Shown piece by piece: positions 51,666 to 60,346 of a stretch of DNA of 63,051 nucleotides. Below the pieces are notes generated by a model that was not told the origin of the DNA, searched no databases, and worked only from the letters and a program-made list of their open reading frames with translations. The first letter of the stretch is position 1. Each line of letters begins with the position of its first letter. The translations under genes were made by a program, and so were the position numbers. Location of the stretch: the NCBI GenBank assembly GCA_900540625.1, contig UQGP01000009.1, positions 1 through 63,051 on the forward strand, read 5' to 3'. Origin of the DNA: an uncultured Porphyromonadaceae bacterium (GTDB taxonomy: Bacteria; Bacteroidota; Bacteroidia; Bacteroidales; Muribaculaceae).

Positions 51666-53076
51666 TGGAGGTGTCTTTAGAAGTTACTTGTGATTGTATT
51701 GTCAATCCGCCGGCAAGGCGTGTGGTGATGGTGTCGCCGGTGGATACGGCATCAGCGTCGGTGAGGATGTGTCCGTCAGCGCCGTAAGTCAGCGAGTATC
51801 CGCGAGCCAGGACTTTTTCGGGCGATAGGGCGTCCAGGAGCGTGGCTTTGGATGTCAAGAGACTGTCGGCTATATGCAGACGTGCGTTTATGGCCGGCGG
51901 AATTGTCGCCGCAGCGGCATCGAGGGCATTGCGCCGTGTCGCGATGGTGGCTGTGACGGCATGTTCGATAGCGGAGGTCGATTGCAGAAGTGAGGTTGCC
52001 GCATCCGAGAGGGTGTCGGCGACGTCGCGATATAGGGCTGTAGCGTAGCTGCGCAGGGCTCGTTGGGCATCGTCCGCCGCGCGTTGGGCCGTGGTGGGCA
52101 GCGCGTATGCCGCTTCGGTGTAACGTGTGCGATTGTCGGCGAGGATTTTTTGAGCAAGCAGAGCCATAGTGTTGCCCAAATCGGCGAAGCGTCGCAGTGC
52201 ACTTTTGCCCTTGGCTATGAGCCACTCGGCGGCAGCCGTTGGTGTCTTGGTGCTCACCTTGGCCACCTCGTCGAGGATGGTATGGTCTCGTTCGTGCCCT
52301 ATGCCGACGATTACGGGCAGCGGACAGCGGGCCACTGCGGCGGCGAGGGCGTAGTCATTGAAGGCATCGAGGTCGCTGGTGCTTCCGCCGCCGCGGATGA
52401 TGACCACGCAATCCCAGCGCAGGCGTTCGGCAATGACATCTTTCAGCGCCGAAATGACGGTCGTAGATGTGTTTTGACCCTGCATTATGGCCGGGAACAG
52501 GCCGGTGGTAAATCGTAGATGTGCCTCGTTGTGCGACAATTGGTGGCTGAAGTCGCCGTATCCGGCAGCGCCGGGAGCACTTATGACAGCAATACGTTGC
52601 GGCATATCGCCCCAGGGTACGCGTTGGTTGAGCCCTATAAGGCCTTCTTGTGTAAGTCTTTGGCGTAGCTCTCGTAGTCGTCGTTCGGCATCGCCGATGG
52701 TGTAAGACGGGTCTATATCCGTGATGGTCAACGCTATGCCGTGGTAGGGGTGGAATGACACCGAGCCGCGCAGCAGGATGCGTATGCCCGAGCCGAGCGC
52801 AGCTCCGGTGGCCACGGCAAATTTGCGCGACACGGACGACCATACATTGCCCCAGATATTGGCCGAAATGCGTGCTACTGTGGCACCTTGCTCGTCTTTC
52901 TGTATCAATTGCAGGTAGCAATGAGGACCGGATTGGCGCACGTCCGAGGTTTCGGCCGTAATCCAGACATCATGTATGCCGGCGGCGGCGCTGACGGCAT
53001 CGTGCACCAGCGTGTTGAGCTGGAGCAAGGACAGCACGTTGCGGCTGTCGGCACTGTCTTGTGCGCAGGCGTTCAT
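51658..53076 (-). CDS. xseA: Exonuclease VII large subunit
   Basis: A 472-residue nuclease subunit. The N-terminal OB-fold (about 25-120) has VWITAETSDVRQSGPHCYLQLI. The catalytic domain shows ISAPGAAGYGDF, the motif RGGGSTSDLDAFNDYALA and GIGHERDHTILDEVA. A coiled-coil region (about 290-420) mediates binding of XseB. The C-terminal segment VLARGYSLTY is typical. It overlaps the upstream DUF3256 gene by four bases. Confidence 0.94.
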   Translation of the reverse strand: MNACAQDSADSRNVLSLLQLNTLVHDAVSAAAGIHDVWITAETSDVRQSGPHCYLQLIQKDEQGATVARISANIWGNVWSSVSRKFAVATGAALGSGIRILLRGSVSFHPYHGIALTITDIDPSYTIGDAERRLRELRQRLTQEGLIGLNQRVPWGDMPQRIAVISAPGAAGYGDFSHQLSHNEAHLRFTTGLFPAIMQGQNTSTTVISALKDVIAERLRWDCVVIIRGGGSTSDLDAFNDYALAAAVARCPLPVIVGIGHERDHTILDEVAKVSTKTPTAAAEWLIAKGKSALRRFADLGNTMALLAQKILADNRTRYTEAAYALPTTAQRAADDAQRALRSYATALYRDVADTLSDAATSLLQSTSAIEHAVTATIATRRNALDAAAATIPPAINARLHIADSLLTSKATLLDALSPEKVLARGYSLTYGADGHILTDADAVSTGDTITTRLAGGLTIQSQVTSKDTSNG

Positions 53077-53711
53077 TGATGTGGCGTTGTGCGAATGAAG
53101 CGCATTTTGTCATTGAGCCTGAAAGTGAGGCTCTTGTGCATCTGTCCCAATGCTGCCGGGGTGTCTTCCGGAACAAAGTATTGGCCCATCGAACTTGTAA
53201 GTGTAAGCGTGCGCGTCTCGGGGTCGTACTCGGCGGTAGAGAGTATGAACGGTAGCTGCTGTCGCGCCTGTTCGAGCGCGGCCTTGTCCGTCGTCTCCAT
53301 CCAATCGGAGAGCTTGGGGGTGTCCAGCGGCGCTTTCTTCACCGGACGCCATTGTGTATCATAGAACGATATACGGCTGTCCTGCTGGGGCAGCGGAAGT
53401 GTTTCGATGACCATCAAGACTGTGTCTTTGCCTGTCGTGAGGACGTCAAGCGAGGCTTCGACCGAAGTCGCGGGCGTCAACTTTATCGACTTATCGGAGA
53501 CCGAGATGATGCGCGCCACTCCACCTTGACGGTTGTTGGAGGGTGTCGTAAGTCCCGAGTGTGCGTAATCGAGCATGTCCAGGCGCGTTGTGGCGCTGAT
53601 GGCATCGAAGGCGATGTCAGCCTCGGCCATGCCGAAGAAATCGGCGGCGGTACGCGCTTGCACGGCTAATGCTGCGGTGGCGATGATGAGTGCTATGGTG
53701 TATCTCAGCAT
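53073..53711 (-). CDS. DUF3256 family exported protein
   Basis: A 212-residue protein with a short signal peptide (cleavage near AVQA, residue 18). The sequence resembles DUF3256, a family confined to Bacteroidota and usually found next to xseA. No catalytic motif is seen. The mature domain looks beta-rich. Its stop overlaps the xseA start, so the two are co-translated. Confidence 0.75.
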   Translation of the reverse strand: MLRYTIALIIATAALAVQARTAADFFGMAEADIAFDAISATTRLDMLDYAHSGLTTPSNNRQGGVARIISVSDKSIKLTPATSVEASLDVLTTGKDTVLMVIETLPLPQQDSRISFYDTQWRPVKKAPLDTPKLSDWMETTDKAALEQARQQLPFILSTAEYDPETRTLTLTSSMGQYFVPEDTPAALGQMHKSLTFRLNDKMRFIRTTPHQ

Positions 53712-53719
53712 ATTATTAC

Positions 53720-53757
53720 GAGGATAGATGTTAGAGGATAGATATTTGAGGAGGATA
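53720..53757. repeat. Short 14-bp tandem repeat
   Basis: GAGGATAGATGTTA and GAGGATAGATATTT lie head to tail (53720-53733, 53734-53747), followed by a partial third copy. It sits just upstream of the DUF3256 start on the minus strand and is probably incidental. Confidence 0.5.
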
Positions 53758-53801
53758 TATAATGATAAAAGTTTCGGAATGGAAGGGCGGATGGTAGGCG
53801 G

Positions 53802-55790
53802 TCACTTGCGTTTGTGCTTTTTCTTGAATCCGCCTTCGTAGGAGCCTTCGCGATCTTTTTTATCGTTTTTGTGTCCTTTGTCCTTGAAGTCTTTGTCTTT
53901 AAAGTCTTTGCCTTTGAAGTTTTTGTCCTTGAAACTGCGGCCCTTGGACTTGAAATTGCGGTCACGCTTGGCGCGGTCGTCACGGTCGTCGCGTTTTTTG
54001 CGAGCGGTCTTGCGTCTGGAGGCATCGGCGTAATCTTTGTCGGCTTCGGCCACTTCGCTGTACAGCACTTGTCCGAAGAAATCGGCACCGCGCAGCGCCT
54101 TGACTACGGTGGCGGCATCCTTATCGGCTACATCGAAGAGGGTGTAATCGGTGAGCAGGTCTATACGGCCCACATCGACACGCTGATCGCGCGTGCCGCG
54201 GTTGATCATCGTGATAAGGTTGCCGGCGTAGAAGCCTTGGGCTTTCCCGGCGTTGACGTAAATGCGTGCCATGCCTGCATCGGCGGTACGGCGGTCTTTA
54301 TCGGCGTCGGTGACAGGGCGTTCGCCGTTGTCGGCAAAAGCGCGGTCGCGACGCGGACGTTCCTTGTCGTTCTTGGCACGTCGGCCTTCCTTTGTGTCGG
54401 GAATGTCGATGTCACGCGCGTCCTTGTAATAGTCGAGCAATCGGTTGAATTCGAGCGATAATACGCGTTTCAGTAGGTCTTCGCCGGACAGCCATGACAG
54501 CTTCTTGGAGATGCCGGGAAGGTATTTCTCGATTTCGCTGTCGTCCACTTTGACTTTCTCGAGGCGGTCGGCGAGGTTGTAGAGCTGTTTCTCGATGATG
54601 TGCTGCGGCGATGGTACGTTGCAGCGCTCGAATTTCTTGCCTATCGATCGTTCGATTTGGCGCAAACGTCCTTGTTCGCGCGTGTGGATTATGGCTACGG
54701 AAATACCGGTCTTGCCGGCGCGTCCGGTACGTCCCGAGCGATGGGTGTATACGGCTGTGTCGTCGGGTAGTCCGAAATTGATGACGTGCGTCAGGTCGTC
54801 TACGTCGAGACCGCGGGCAGCGACGTCCGTGGCTACGAGTATTGAGATATGACCCTCGCGGAATTTCTTCATGACGATGTCGCGCTGCTGTTGCGAGAGG
54901 TCGCCGTGCAACGAGTCGGCATTGTATCCGTCCGAGATAAGTCGGTCTGCAATCTCCTGCGTCTCCGAGCGTGTACGACAAAATACTATGGCGTAGATAT
55001 TGGGGCAATCATCCGCTATGCGTTTAAGCGCCAGGTATTTGTCCTTGGCTGCAACCATATAATACACGTGGCGGACGTTTTCGGCTCCTTGGTTGCGGTG
55101 CCCGACGACGACTTCGACGGGATCGTGCATAAAACGTCGTGCAATCTTGGCTACCTCATTGGGCATAGTGGCCGAGAACAGCAGCATTTTGCGGTTGTCC
55201 GGCACATGGTCTAGGATGTCGTTGATGCTGTCGATAAATCCCATATTGAGCATCTCGTCGGCCTCGTCGAGTACTACGGTATGCACATCATCCAGGTGTA
55301 CCACGCCGCGGTCTATCAGGTCGAGCAATCGTCCCGGTGTGGCTACGATGATTTGGATGCCGCCGGCACGCAGGGCCTTGATTTGGCTTTGAATGCTGCT
55401 GCCGCCATATACGGGCAATATTTCGATGGAGGGTATGTACTTGGCGTAATCGGCTAAGTCGGAGGCTATTTGGAGGCATAATTCGCGAGTAGGTGCCAAA
55501 ATCAACGCTTGCGGGCGTCGTTTGGCAGTGTCTACGCGCTGTATCAACGGCAGCCCGAAGGCTGCGGTCTTGCCTGTGCCGGTTTGCGCCAAACCTACGA
55601 CATCGCGGTCGCTATCCAGCAGATATGGTATCACTTGCTCCTGAATGGGCATGGGTCGTTCGAAGCCCAACTCGCTGATGCCTTGCAGCAGGTCGGCGCG
55701 TATGCCCAAATCGGCAAAAGTGGCGGTCGAGGCGACGGGCTCGGTTGCGACTTTTTCGTTGATGTCGTCGGCGTTTTGTTGTTCTGTCAT
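53802..55790 (-). CDS. DEAD-box RNA helicase, DeaD/CsdA-like
   Basis: A 662-residue helicase from ATG 55790; the longer frame to 55949 runs through a hairpin. Helicase motifs run AQTGTGKTAAFG, PTRELCLQ, DEADEMLN, SAT, VATDVAARGLDV and HRSGRTGRAGKTG through about residue 370. A DbpA-type RNA-binding domain lies at about 500-580 (RIYVNAGKAQGFYAGNL). The last 80 residues are very basic and repeat FKDK/FKGKD units, visible in the DNA as a slipped AAAGAC-type repeat. Relatives help cold-shock ribosome assembly. Confidence 0.93.
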   Translation of the reverse strand: MTEQQNADDINEKVATEPVASTATFADLGIRADLLQGISELGFERPMPIQEQVIPYLLDSDRDVVGLAQTGTGKTAAFGLPLIQRVDTAKRRPQALILAPTRELCLQIASDLADYAKYIPSIEILPVYGGSSIQSQIKALRAGGIQIIVATPGRLLDLIDRGVVHLDDVHTVVLDEADEMLNMGFIDSINDILDHVPDNRKMLLFSATMPNEVAKIARRFMHDPVEVVVGHRNQGAENVRHVYYMVAAKDKYLALKRIADDCPNIYAIVFCRTRSETQEIADRLISDGYNADSLHGDLSQQQRDIVMKKFREGHISILVATDVAARGLDVDDLTHVINFGLPDDTAVYTHRSGRTGRAGKTGISVAIIHTREQGRLRQIERSIGKKFERCNVPSPQHIIEKQLYNLADRLEKVKVDDSEIEKYLPGISKKLSWLSGEDLLKRVLSLEFNRLLDYYKDARDIDIPDTKEGRRAKNDKERPRRDRAFADNGERPVTDADKDRRTADAGMARIYVNAGKAQGFYAGNLITMINRGTRDQRVDVGRIDLLTDYTLFDVADKDAATVVKALRGADFFGQVLYSEVAEADKDYADASRRKTARKKRDDRDDRAKRDRNFKSKGRSFKDKNFKGKDFKDKDFKDKGHKNDKKDREGSYEGGFKKKHKRK

Positions 55791-55869
55791 TCTCTTATGT
55801 ATATTGCTCGATGCGTATGGCTGTGCCGGTCGGATGTGTGTCTTGGCTGATGTGGTGCTGCCTTTACGG

Positions 55870-55903
55870 CAAGCGGCCGATGTCTTGTGGCATCGGCCGC
55901 TTG
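55870..55903. terminator. Perfect hairpin after the PpiD-like gene
   Basis: A 13-bp stem pairs CAAGCGGCCGATG (55870-55882) with CATCGGCCGCTTG (55891-55903) around an 8-nt loop. It separates the foldase gene from the downstream helicase gene. No T-run is present, so its strength as a terminator is uncertain. Confidence 0.6.
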
Positions 55904-55973
55904 TTGTGTCGGAATAGATTGGATTCTGTCCGGCCGTGGCCGCGACCAATTCAGTTAGGCGAGTTGTGCCGGA

Positions 55974-58193
55974 TTATTTATCGTCGGCGGTGAACTCGAG
56001 GATGTTGTTCTTAATCTTGTTGTTGCCTACGAGGGTGAGCAGCGACAGACCTGCGGGGCGACCCTGACGGTCAATCATATAGATGGGCGCTGCGGCTGTA
56101 CCCATGAAGGTGTTGGCCGATTCGAGGTAGTTGTAGGGACGACCGGCGTTTTTGTTGGAGGAAACTACGAAGTAGTAGATGCCGGTGTTGCCTTCTACGG
56201 GGCCTACAAGTGTGCCGGGCTTGGCGGCAGCGACAGCGCCTTGGATGGTGCCTTCGCCGAAGCCGATACCGGTTACGAAGTCATCGCCGAAGGTGCTGGT
56301 GGCGGGTTGGTCTGCCACTTTGACACCGAGGTTGGCGGCAGCGGCATTGAGCGTCTTGGCGTTCTTGGCCTGAGCTGCGAGGATGGATGCCTTCTTGTCG
56401 CGGATTACGAGGGGTTTGAGCATATCCTTTACGTATTGCGAGGTGACGGGCATGTAGTTGTCGTTGAAGACTTCGTCGATAGCTACGGCAAGCATGTACT
56501 CGTTGGAGCCGTTCTGGCGTGCAACTTTGGTGCAGTTGTAAACCTTGGAAACATCGCCCTTGTCGGCATTCATTGCCCACTTAACGGTGGACATCGAACC
56601 GGGAGCGAGGTCGCCTATGGGGCTGCTGGCACCTACGATGGCTTTGTATACTGCGTATCCGGCTTTCTCGGCGTTCTTACCGAAGGATTCGGCGGTACCG
56701 TTGGTGGCTACGAAGTTGTGGAAGTTCTGCGTAAGTTCGGTGATGGTGGCTTGCGAGGGTACGATTTCGTAGTCGATTGTAGCGATGTCGTATACGGTGA
56801 CGGGTTCGGAACGCTTGGTGATAAGCATTGCGTAGCTTACGGCCTTGGAGATTTCCTGACCTTTATCGTTGGCGGTCTTGATGGTGTCGGTGAATACGAA
56901 TACGTTGTTGACGGCCTGCTGTTCAAGAGCCTTGTACATCTTTTCGGGCAGGGGCATCTGCGGGTTGGGTGTAACCAGCGAGGTTTGGAGGCCGACGTTG
57001 CCCTGATTGAGACGCGTAATCGAGTCAAAGGTTGCGGTGTTGAGCAGGCTCAACAGCGAGTCTGCTTGTTCTTTCTTCTCGGGCAAGGGCATGACGCTGA
57101 ATGTTACATCGTCCACGCCGGTGGTCTTGTCAAGAACTTTGGCCAGATAGAGTTTGCCGTTCTGGTTGCCGAGATTGCGTACCGTTCCGGCGGCCATGGG
57201 CACGCTGTCATTGGTGAGCATACGCAGGATGGGATCCTGACCGAGTTTGTCGGCGGTGTATTTGGCTGTATTCTTCTCGAAGTTGCTGTGCTGATTGACT
57301 GCATCGATGCCTTCGGAAGTCTGGAGTTCGTTGAAGAGCGTGTTGACTTCGTTGATGGCGTCTGCCTGGTCCTTTGCGGAGGGAGCCAAGTCTACGACGA
57401 TATACGAAATCAGGCGTTTTTCTTCGTCAAGTTTGAATGCGCTCTTACGCTCGTTGTATACTTTTTCGTAGTCGGCATCGGTGATGGTCTTCTCGGCCTC
57501 AGCCTCGGATACGGCGGTATACTGCTTGGTGACGTAAGCGAAAGTTGTGGTCACGGAGCGGTCGTTGTAGATGGCGCGAGCGTCGACCTTGCTGGCGGTG
57601 AACAGTCCGTAGGCGAGGGACATATATGCGTTGGCTTTGAGGCCTTCGGTGATGTCCTTTTCGGTCTTGATCCAGGCGTTTTTGAACGCTGCGGCCAGTT
57701 CGGCGTCAAGCTGATACTTGGCGGGGTTGTTCATTGCGTCATAGAATGTCTTGGCGTCGGTAATGCCGGCTTGCATAAGGCCTTGGGGGTTGATGCCGGC
57801 GTTCTGTGCCAATTGATAGAGAACGTAGACACTCTGCTGGCCGTTGCCCAGCATTACGGAAGACAATTCGTTGTCAGTCACTGTGATACCCATGCGGTCG
57901 TATTCCTCGTCCAGGAGGCCTTGCATGAGCAGGGTTTGGATAACTTGTTCGCTGCGGTCGTCAGGATTGATGCTCTGGTTTTGGTCCTTGAGCATGTCGT
58001 CAAATTCCTGCTGCTTGGCTTGATAGTCGTTGTACTTGACTGTGGCGCCGTTGGCTGTAGCCACTTTGTCGCCTACGCCGAAGAACGAGCGGCCGGAGGT
58101 GAAGAAGTCTCCGAGGATAAATGCTAAAAGCGCAACAATGATGATGGTGAATAGCATCACCGATTTGCTTCTGATTTTCTCTAATGTTGCCAT
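55974..58193 (-). CDS. ppiD: PpiD/SurA-like periplasmic peptidyl-prolyl isomerase
   Basis: A 739-residue envelope foldase anchored by one N-terminal membrane helix (VMLFTIIIVALLAFILGDFF, about 12-32). An N-terminal chaperone domain (about 35-230, SurA_N-like) is followed by parvulin-like segments and a further helical region. It assists folding of exported and outer-membrane proteins. The promoter is 100 bp upstream. The length is somewhat greater than E. coli PpiD (623), as is usual in Bacteroidota. Confidence 0.85.
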   Translation of the reverse strand: MATLEKIRSKSVMLFTIIIVALLAFILGDFFTSGRSFFGVGDKVATANGATVKYNDYQAKQQEFDDMLKDQNQSINPDDRSEQVIQTLLMQGLLDEEYDRMGITVTDNELSSVMLGNGQQSVYVLYQLAQNAGINPQGLMQAGITDAKTFYDAMNNPAKYQLDAELAAAFKNAWIKTEKDITEGLKANAYMSLAYGLFTASKVDARAIYNDRSVTTTFAYVTKQYTAVSEAEAEKTITDADYEKVYNERKSAFKLDEEKRLISYIVVDLAPSAKDQADAINEVNTLFNELQTSEGIDAVNQHSNFEKNTAKYTADKLGQDPILRMLTNDSVPMAAGTVRNLGNQNGKLYLAKVLDKTTGVDDVTFSVMPLPEKKEQADSLLSLLNTATFDSITRLNQGNVGLQTSLVTPNPQMPLPEKMYKALEQQAVNNVFVFTDTIKTANDKGQEISKAVSYAMLITKRSEPVTVYDIATIDYEIVPSQATITELTQNFHNFVATNGTAESFGKNAEKAGYAVYKAIVGASSPIGDLAPGSMSTVKWAMNADKGDVSKVYNCTKVARQNGSNEYMLAVAIDEVFNDNYMPVTSQYVKDMLKPLVIRDKKASILAAQAKNAKTLNAAAANLGVKVADQPATSTFGDDFVTGIGFGEGTIQGAVAAAKPGTLVGPVEGNTGIYYFVVSSNKNAGRPYNYLESANTFMGTAAAPIYMIDRQGRPAGLSLLTLVGNNKIKNNILEFTADDK

Positions 58194-58290
58194 TGATATT
58201 GGTATAGTTAAGTTTTAATTTGCTAATTATTAAAGCACTGACTTGATGTCAATGTGTGCGCACCGACAGTGCCGGTGTGCAATAAACGCA

Positions 58291-58321
58291 CAAAGTTAGT
58301 GTTTTTTCGCAAATCGGCAAA
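58291..58321 (-). promoter_or_regulatory. Promoter of the PpiD-like gene
   Basis: On the minus strand TTTG (58318-58321) and TAACTTTG (58291-58298) are separated by 19 bp, a full consensus. The leader is about 90 nt. Confidence 0.75.
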
Positions 58322-58330
58322 GCCCCTGAC

Positions 58331-58373
58331 GCACAAAAACGTTGTTTCGGTTCCAAAACAACGTTTTTTGTGC
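58331..58373. terminator. Terminator after the 57-residue protein gene
   Basis: About 20 pairs join 58331-58350 to 58353-58373, with one bulged base and one G-U pair. A-runs and T-runs form the base of the stem on both sides, so it can act on either strand. It begins two bases after the stop of the small gene. Confidence 0.75.
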
Positions 58374-58374
58374 T

Positions 58375-58548
58375 TTACTTTTTGCCAAAGAGCCAGGAAA
58401 TGATGCTTCCTCCGATTTTGCGCTCGATGCCGGAGCGGGTGGTGGGTATGCCGGTTTTGCGTGCGATATTTTGGCGTAGTCGGGTGATGCCGACGGCGCG
58501 TTTCCACGAAAATGATAGCCCCGGAATGGGTGTCGATCTTTTTGCCAT
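58375..58548 (-). CDS. Small basic conserved-looking protein, 57 residues
   Basis: ATG 58548 to TAA 58375 encodes MAKRSTPIPGLSFSWKRAVG and a remainder rich in Lys, Arg and Ile, including ARKTGIPTTRSGIERKIGG and a hydrophobic end SIISWLFGKK. The protein pattern, an ordered basic sequence followed at once by a terminator, argues that this is a real gene although shorter than usual ORF cut-offs. It resembles a short hypothetical protein I associate with Bacteroidota, but I cannot name the family. The charge suggests nucleic-acid or membrane contact. No promoter was found. Confidence 0.65.
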   Translation of the reverse strand: MAKRSTPIPGLSFSWKRAVGITRLRQNIARKTGIPTTRSGIERKIGGSIISWLFGKK

Positions 58549-58634
58549 GATATATTGTGCGTTTGGATGTTTGTTGCTAATCGTTTTACTCGTTGAGACG
58601 AATAGTTGTTGTGACTTGATGTGCTCTCAATGAG

Positions 58635-58666
58635 ACACAGGAAGGCGTTGGAGTGCCTTCCTGTGT
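58635..58666. terminator. Terminator after metK
   Basis: Twelve perfect pairs join ACACAGGAAGGC (58635-58646) to GCCTTCCTGTGT (58655-58666), with an 8-nt loop. It lies 140 bp past the metK stop on the minus strand and just upstream of the 57-residue gene. Confidence 0.65.
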
Positions 58667-58807
58667 TATTATACCATATGCGATACGAATGTAAATGCTG
58701 CAGAGTTCGGATGTGTCCCTGACATTTTTTTCTCGGAGTCGGGTTGTCTCCCTCCTTTGCTGTCAAGGCTTGCTTTGTTTCTTCGTATTTGTGCCCGAAT
58801 CGGTTTC

Positions 58808-60115
58808 TCAGAGTCCGAAGGCGCGACGTACGTCATCTACGCGGTCGGTCTTTTCCCAGGTGAACAGCTCGACTTCGCGCTCGAATTTGTTGCCGTGGTC
58901 ATCGACAAAAGTCTTGGTGACGGTGCGCGGTATGCGTCCCATGTGTCCGTAGGAGGCTGTTTCGCGATACATAGGTTGGCGCAACTTGAGCGCTTTTTCG
59001 ATGGCGTGGGGCGTCAAGTCAAAGGTCGTGGCCACGATATCGCCGATTTGTGCGTCCGAGAAATTGACGTGCGCGGTGCCATAAGTGTTGACGCATACGC
59101 TGACGGGCTTGGCCACGCCGATGGCGTACGCCACTTGTACGAGGGCGCGGTCGGCCACTCCGGCGGCTACAAGATTCTTGGCGATGTGACGTGCGGCGTA
59201 AGCGGCCGAGCGGTCTACCTTGCTGGGATCCTTGCCCGAGAAGGCTCCGCCGCCGTGTGCGCCGTGGCCTCCGTAGGTATCAACGATGATTTTGCGCCCG
59301 GTGAGTCCGGTGTCGCCGTTGGGTCCTCCGACGACAAATTTGCCGGTGGGATTGACGTACAGAGTGTAATCCTCGTCCAGGAAGTGACGCAAATCCTCGG
59401 GCATGGCCTGACGTACGCGCGGTATGAGGATGTCGCGGACATCGGCGGCAATGACGGCGCACATCTCGGCATCGGCGGCGGCTTGGCGCTTTTCGGCTTG
59501 TTCGGGGGGCAGGCCGGTGAGGTCGGGGACGATGAATTCGTCGTGCTGTGTCGAAATCACTATGGTGTGTACGCGTACCAGTTTGCCGTTTTCGTCGTAT
59601 TCTACGGTTACTTGGCTTTTAGAGTCGGGACGAAGATATGTCATTTGGCGACCTTCGCGGCGTATCTCGGCGAGGCCACGTACCAATGCGTGGCTTAGCG
59701 CGAGGCTCAGCGGAATGTATAGCGGCGTTTCGTTGCATGCATAGCCGAACATCATGCCTTGGTCGCCGGCGCCCTGCTCTTCGGGTGCCTGACGCACAAC
59801 GCCGCGGTTGATGTCGCGACTTTGCTCGTGTACGGCTACGAGTACGCCGCAGCTACCGGCATCGAAGCCCAGCTCGGCGCGATTATACCCTATTTGGTCG
59901 ATGACGTTGCGTGCTGTGCCTGCCAGGTCTATGTATGCCTCGCTATTGACTTCGCCGGCGATGATGACTTGGCCGGTGGTAACCAGTGTCTCGCAGGCCA
60001 CTTTGCTGTGGGGATCGCGTGCCAGGAATTCATCGACGATGGCATCGGATATTTGGTCGGCAACCTTGTCGGGATGCCCTTCGGATACGGATTCAGATGT
60101 GAATAATTGCTTCAT
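58808..60115 (-). CDS. metK: S-adenosylmethionine synthetase
   Basis: A 435-residue enzyme making SAM from methionine and ATP. The substrate-binding motifs are SEGHPDKVADQISDA at the N-terminus, GDQGMMFGYACNET near residue 120, and GGGAFSGKDPSKVDRSAAYAAR near 275. It is longer than E. coli MetK (384), mainly in the central region, as in other Bacteroidales. A leader of about 255 nt with a SAM-II-like element and two small ORFs precedes it, so it is probably repressed by its own product. Confidence 0.96.
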   Translation of the reverse strand: MKQLFTSESVSEGHPDKVADQISDAIVDEFLARDPHSKVACETLVTTGQVIIAGEVNSEAYIDLAGTARNVIDQIGYNRAELGFDAGSCGVLVAVHEQSRDINRGVVRQAPEEQGAGDQGMMFGYACNETPLYIPLSLALSHALVRGLAEIRREGRQMTYLRPDSKSQVTVEYDENGKLVRVHTIVISTQHDEFIVPDLTGLPPEQAEKRQAAADAEMCAVIAADVRDILIPRVRQAMPEDLRHFLDEDYTLYVNPTGKFVVGGPNGDTGLTGRKIIVDTYGGHGAHGGGAFSGKDPSKVDRSAAYAARHIAKNLVAAGVADRALVQVAYAIGVAKPVSVCVNTYGTAHVNFSDAQIGDIVATTFDLTPHAIEKALKLRQPMYRETASYGHMGRIPRTVTKTFVDDHGNKFEREVELFTWEKTDRVDDVRRAFGL

Positions 60116-60139
60116 TACATATGAGTGTTAGATGTGTGT

Positions 60140-60259
60140 CTATTGAAGTGAGTTCTTTGCGCGAGGACGCAAAAGAAAAGCGGACAGCGCGAGATTCCGG
60201 GTGGATGTTCGGGCTGCCCACTGTTGTGTGGCGATTAATGCTATGGGATGTTCCCTCAT
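60140..60259 (-). CDS. Second leader ORF upstream of metK (39 residues)
   Basis: ATG 60259 to TAG 60140 encodes a 39-residue peptide, MREHPIALIATQQWAARTST followed by a basic/hydrophobic end. Its AUG overlaps the stop of the first leader ORF as AUGA and is buried in a hairpin (60241-60261: five pairs, a bulged A, three pairs, loop AACA). Translation would therefore need ribosomes arriving from the first ORF. It stops 24 nt before metK. No methionine bias is present. The peptide may matter only for coupling. Confidence 0.5.
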   Translation of the reverse strand: MREHPIALIATQQWAARTSTRNLALSAFLLRPRAKNSLQ

Positions 60260-60309
60260 AGAGGGCCGTGCGTTGAGTACGGCAGTCTGTAGGGGTTGTT
60301 TTTTAGCAT
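60256..60309 (-). CDS. First leader ORF upstream of metK (17 residues)
   Basis: ATG 60309 to TGA 60256 encodes MLKNNPYRLPYSTHGPL. The start AUG shares bases with the riboswitch-like AUGCUAAA, so SAM binding would hide the start codon. A small hairpin (GCCGT/ACGGC) lies inside the ORF. It overlaps the next ORF by AUGA. Confidence 0.5.
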   Translation of the reverse strand: MLKNNPYRLPYSTHGPL

Positions 60310-60346
60310 TTTTTTTAGTGGTTGCAAGCAGCCAAATTTGTCCACT
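60296..60346 (-). promoter_or_regulatory. SAM-II-like riboswitch upstream of metK
   Basis: Read on the minus strand, AGUGG (60346-60342) pairs with CCACU (60321-60317) as P1. The 20-nt loop between them contains AAUUUGG and ends CUUGCAA. An A-rich linker of nine bases follows, then GCUAAA (60307-60302). This order of P1, UUU, UUGCA, P1', A-rich linker and GCUAAA is the SAM-II core, in which the GC of UUGC pairs with GC of GCUAAA in a pseudoknot. The outer part of the pseudoknot is weak here (UUG with CAA). Position, about 35 nt after the predicted start and upstream of metK, supports the call. Confidence 0.65.

Noticed and set aside
56241..58127. 628-codon plus-strand ORF opposite the PpiD-like gene
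   Set aside because: It is a shadow of the foldase gene, with a composition skewed to Val, Gly and Asp and no recognisable domain.
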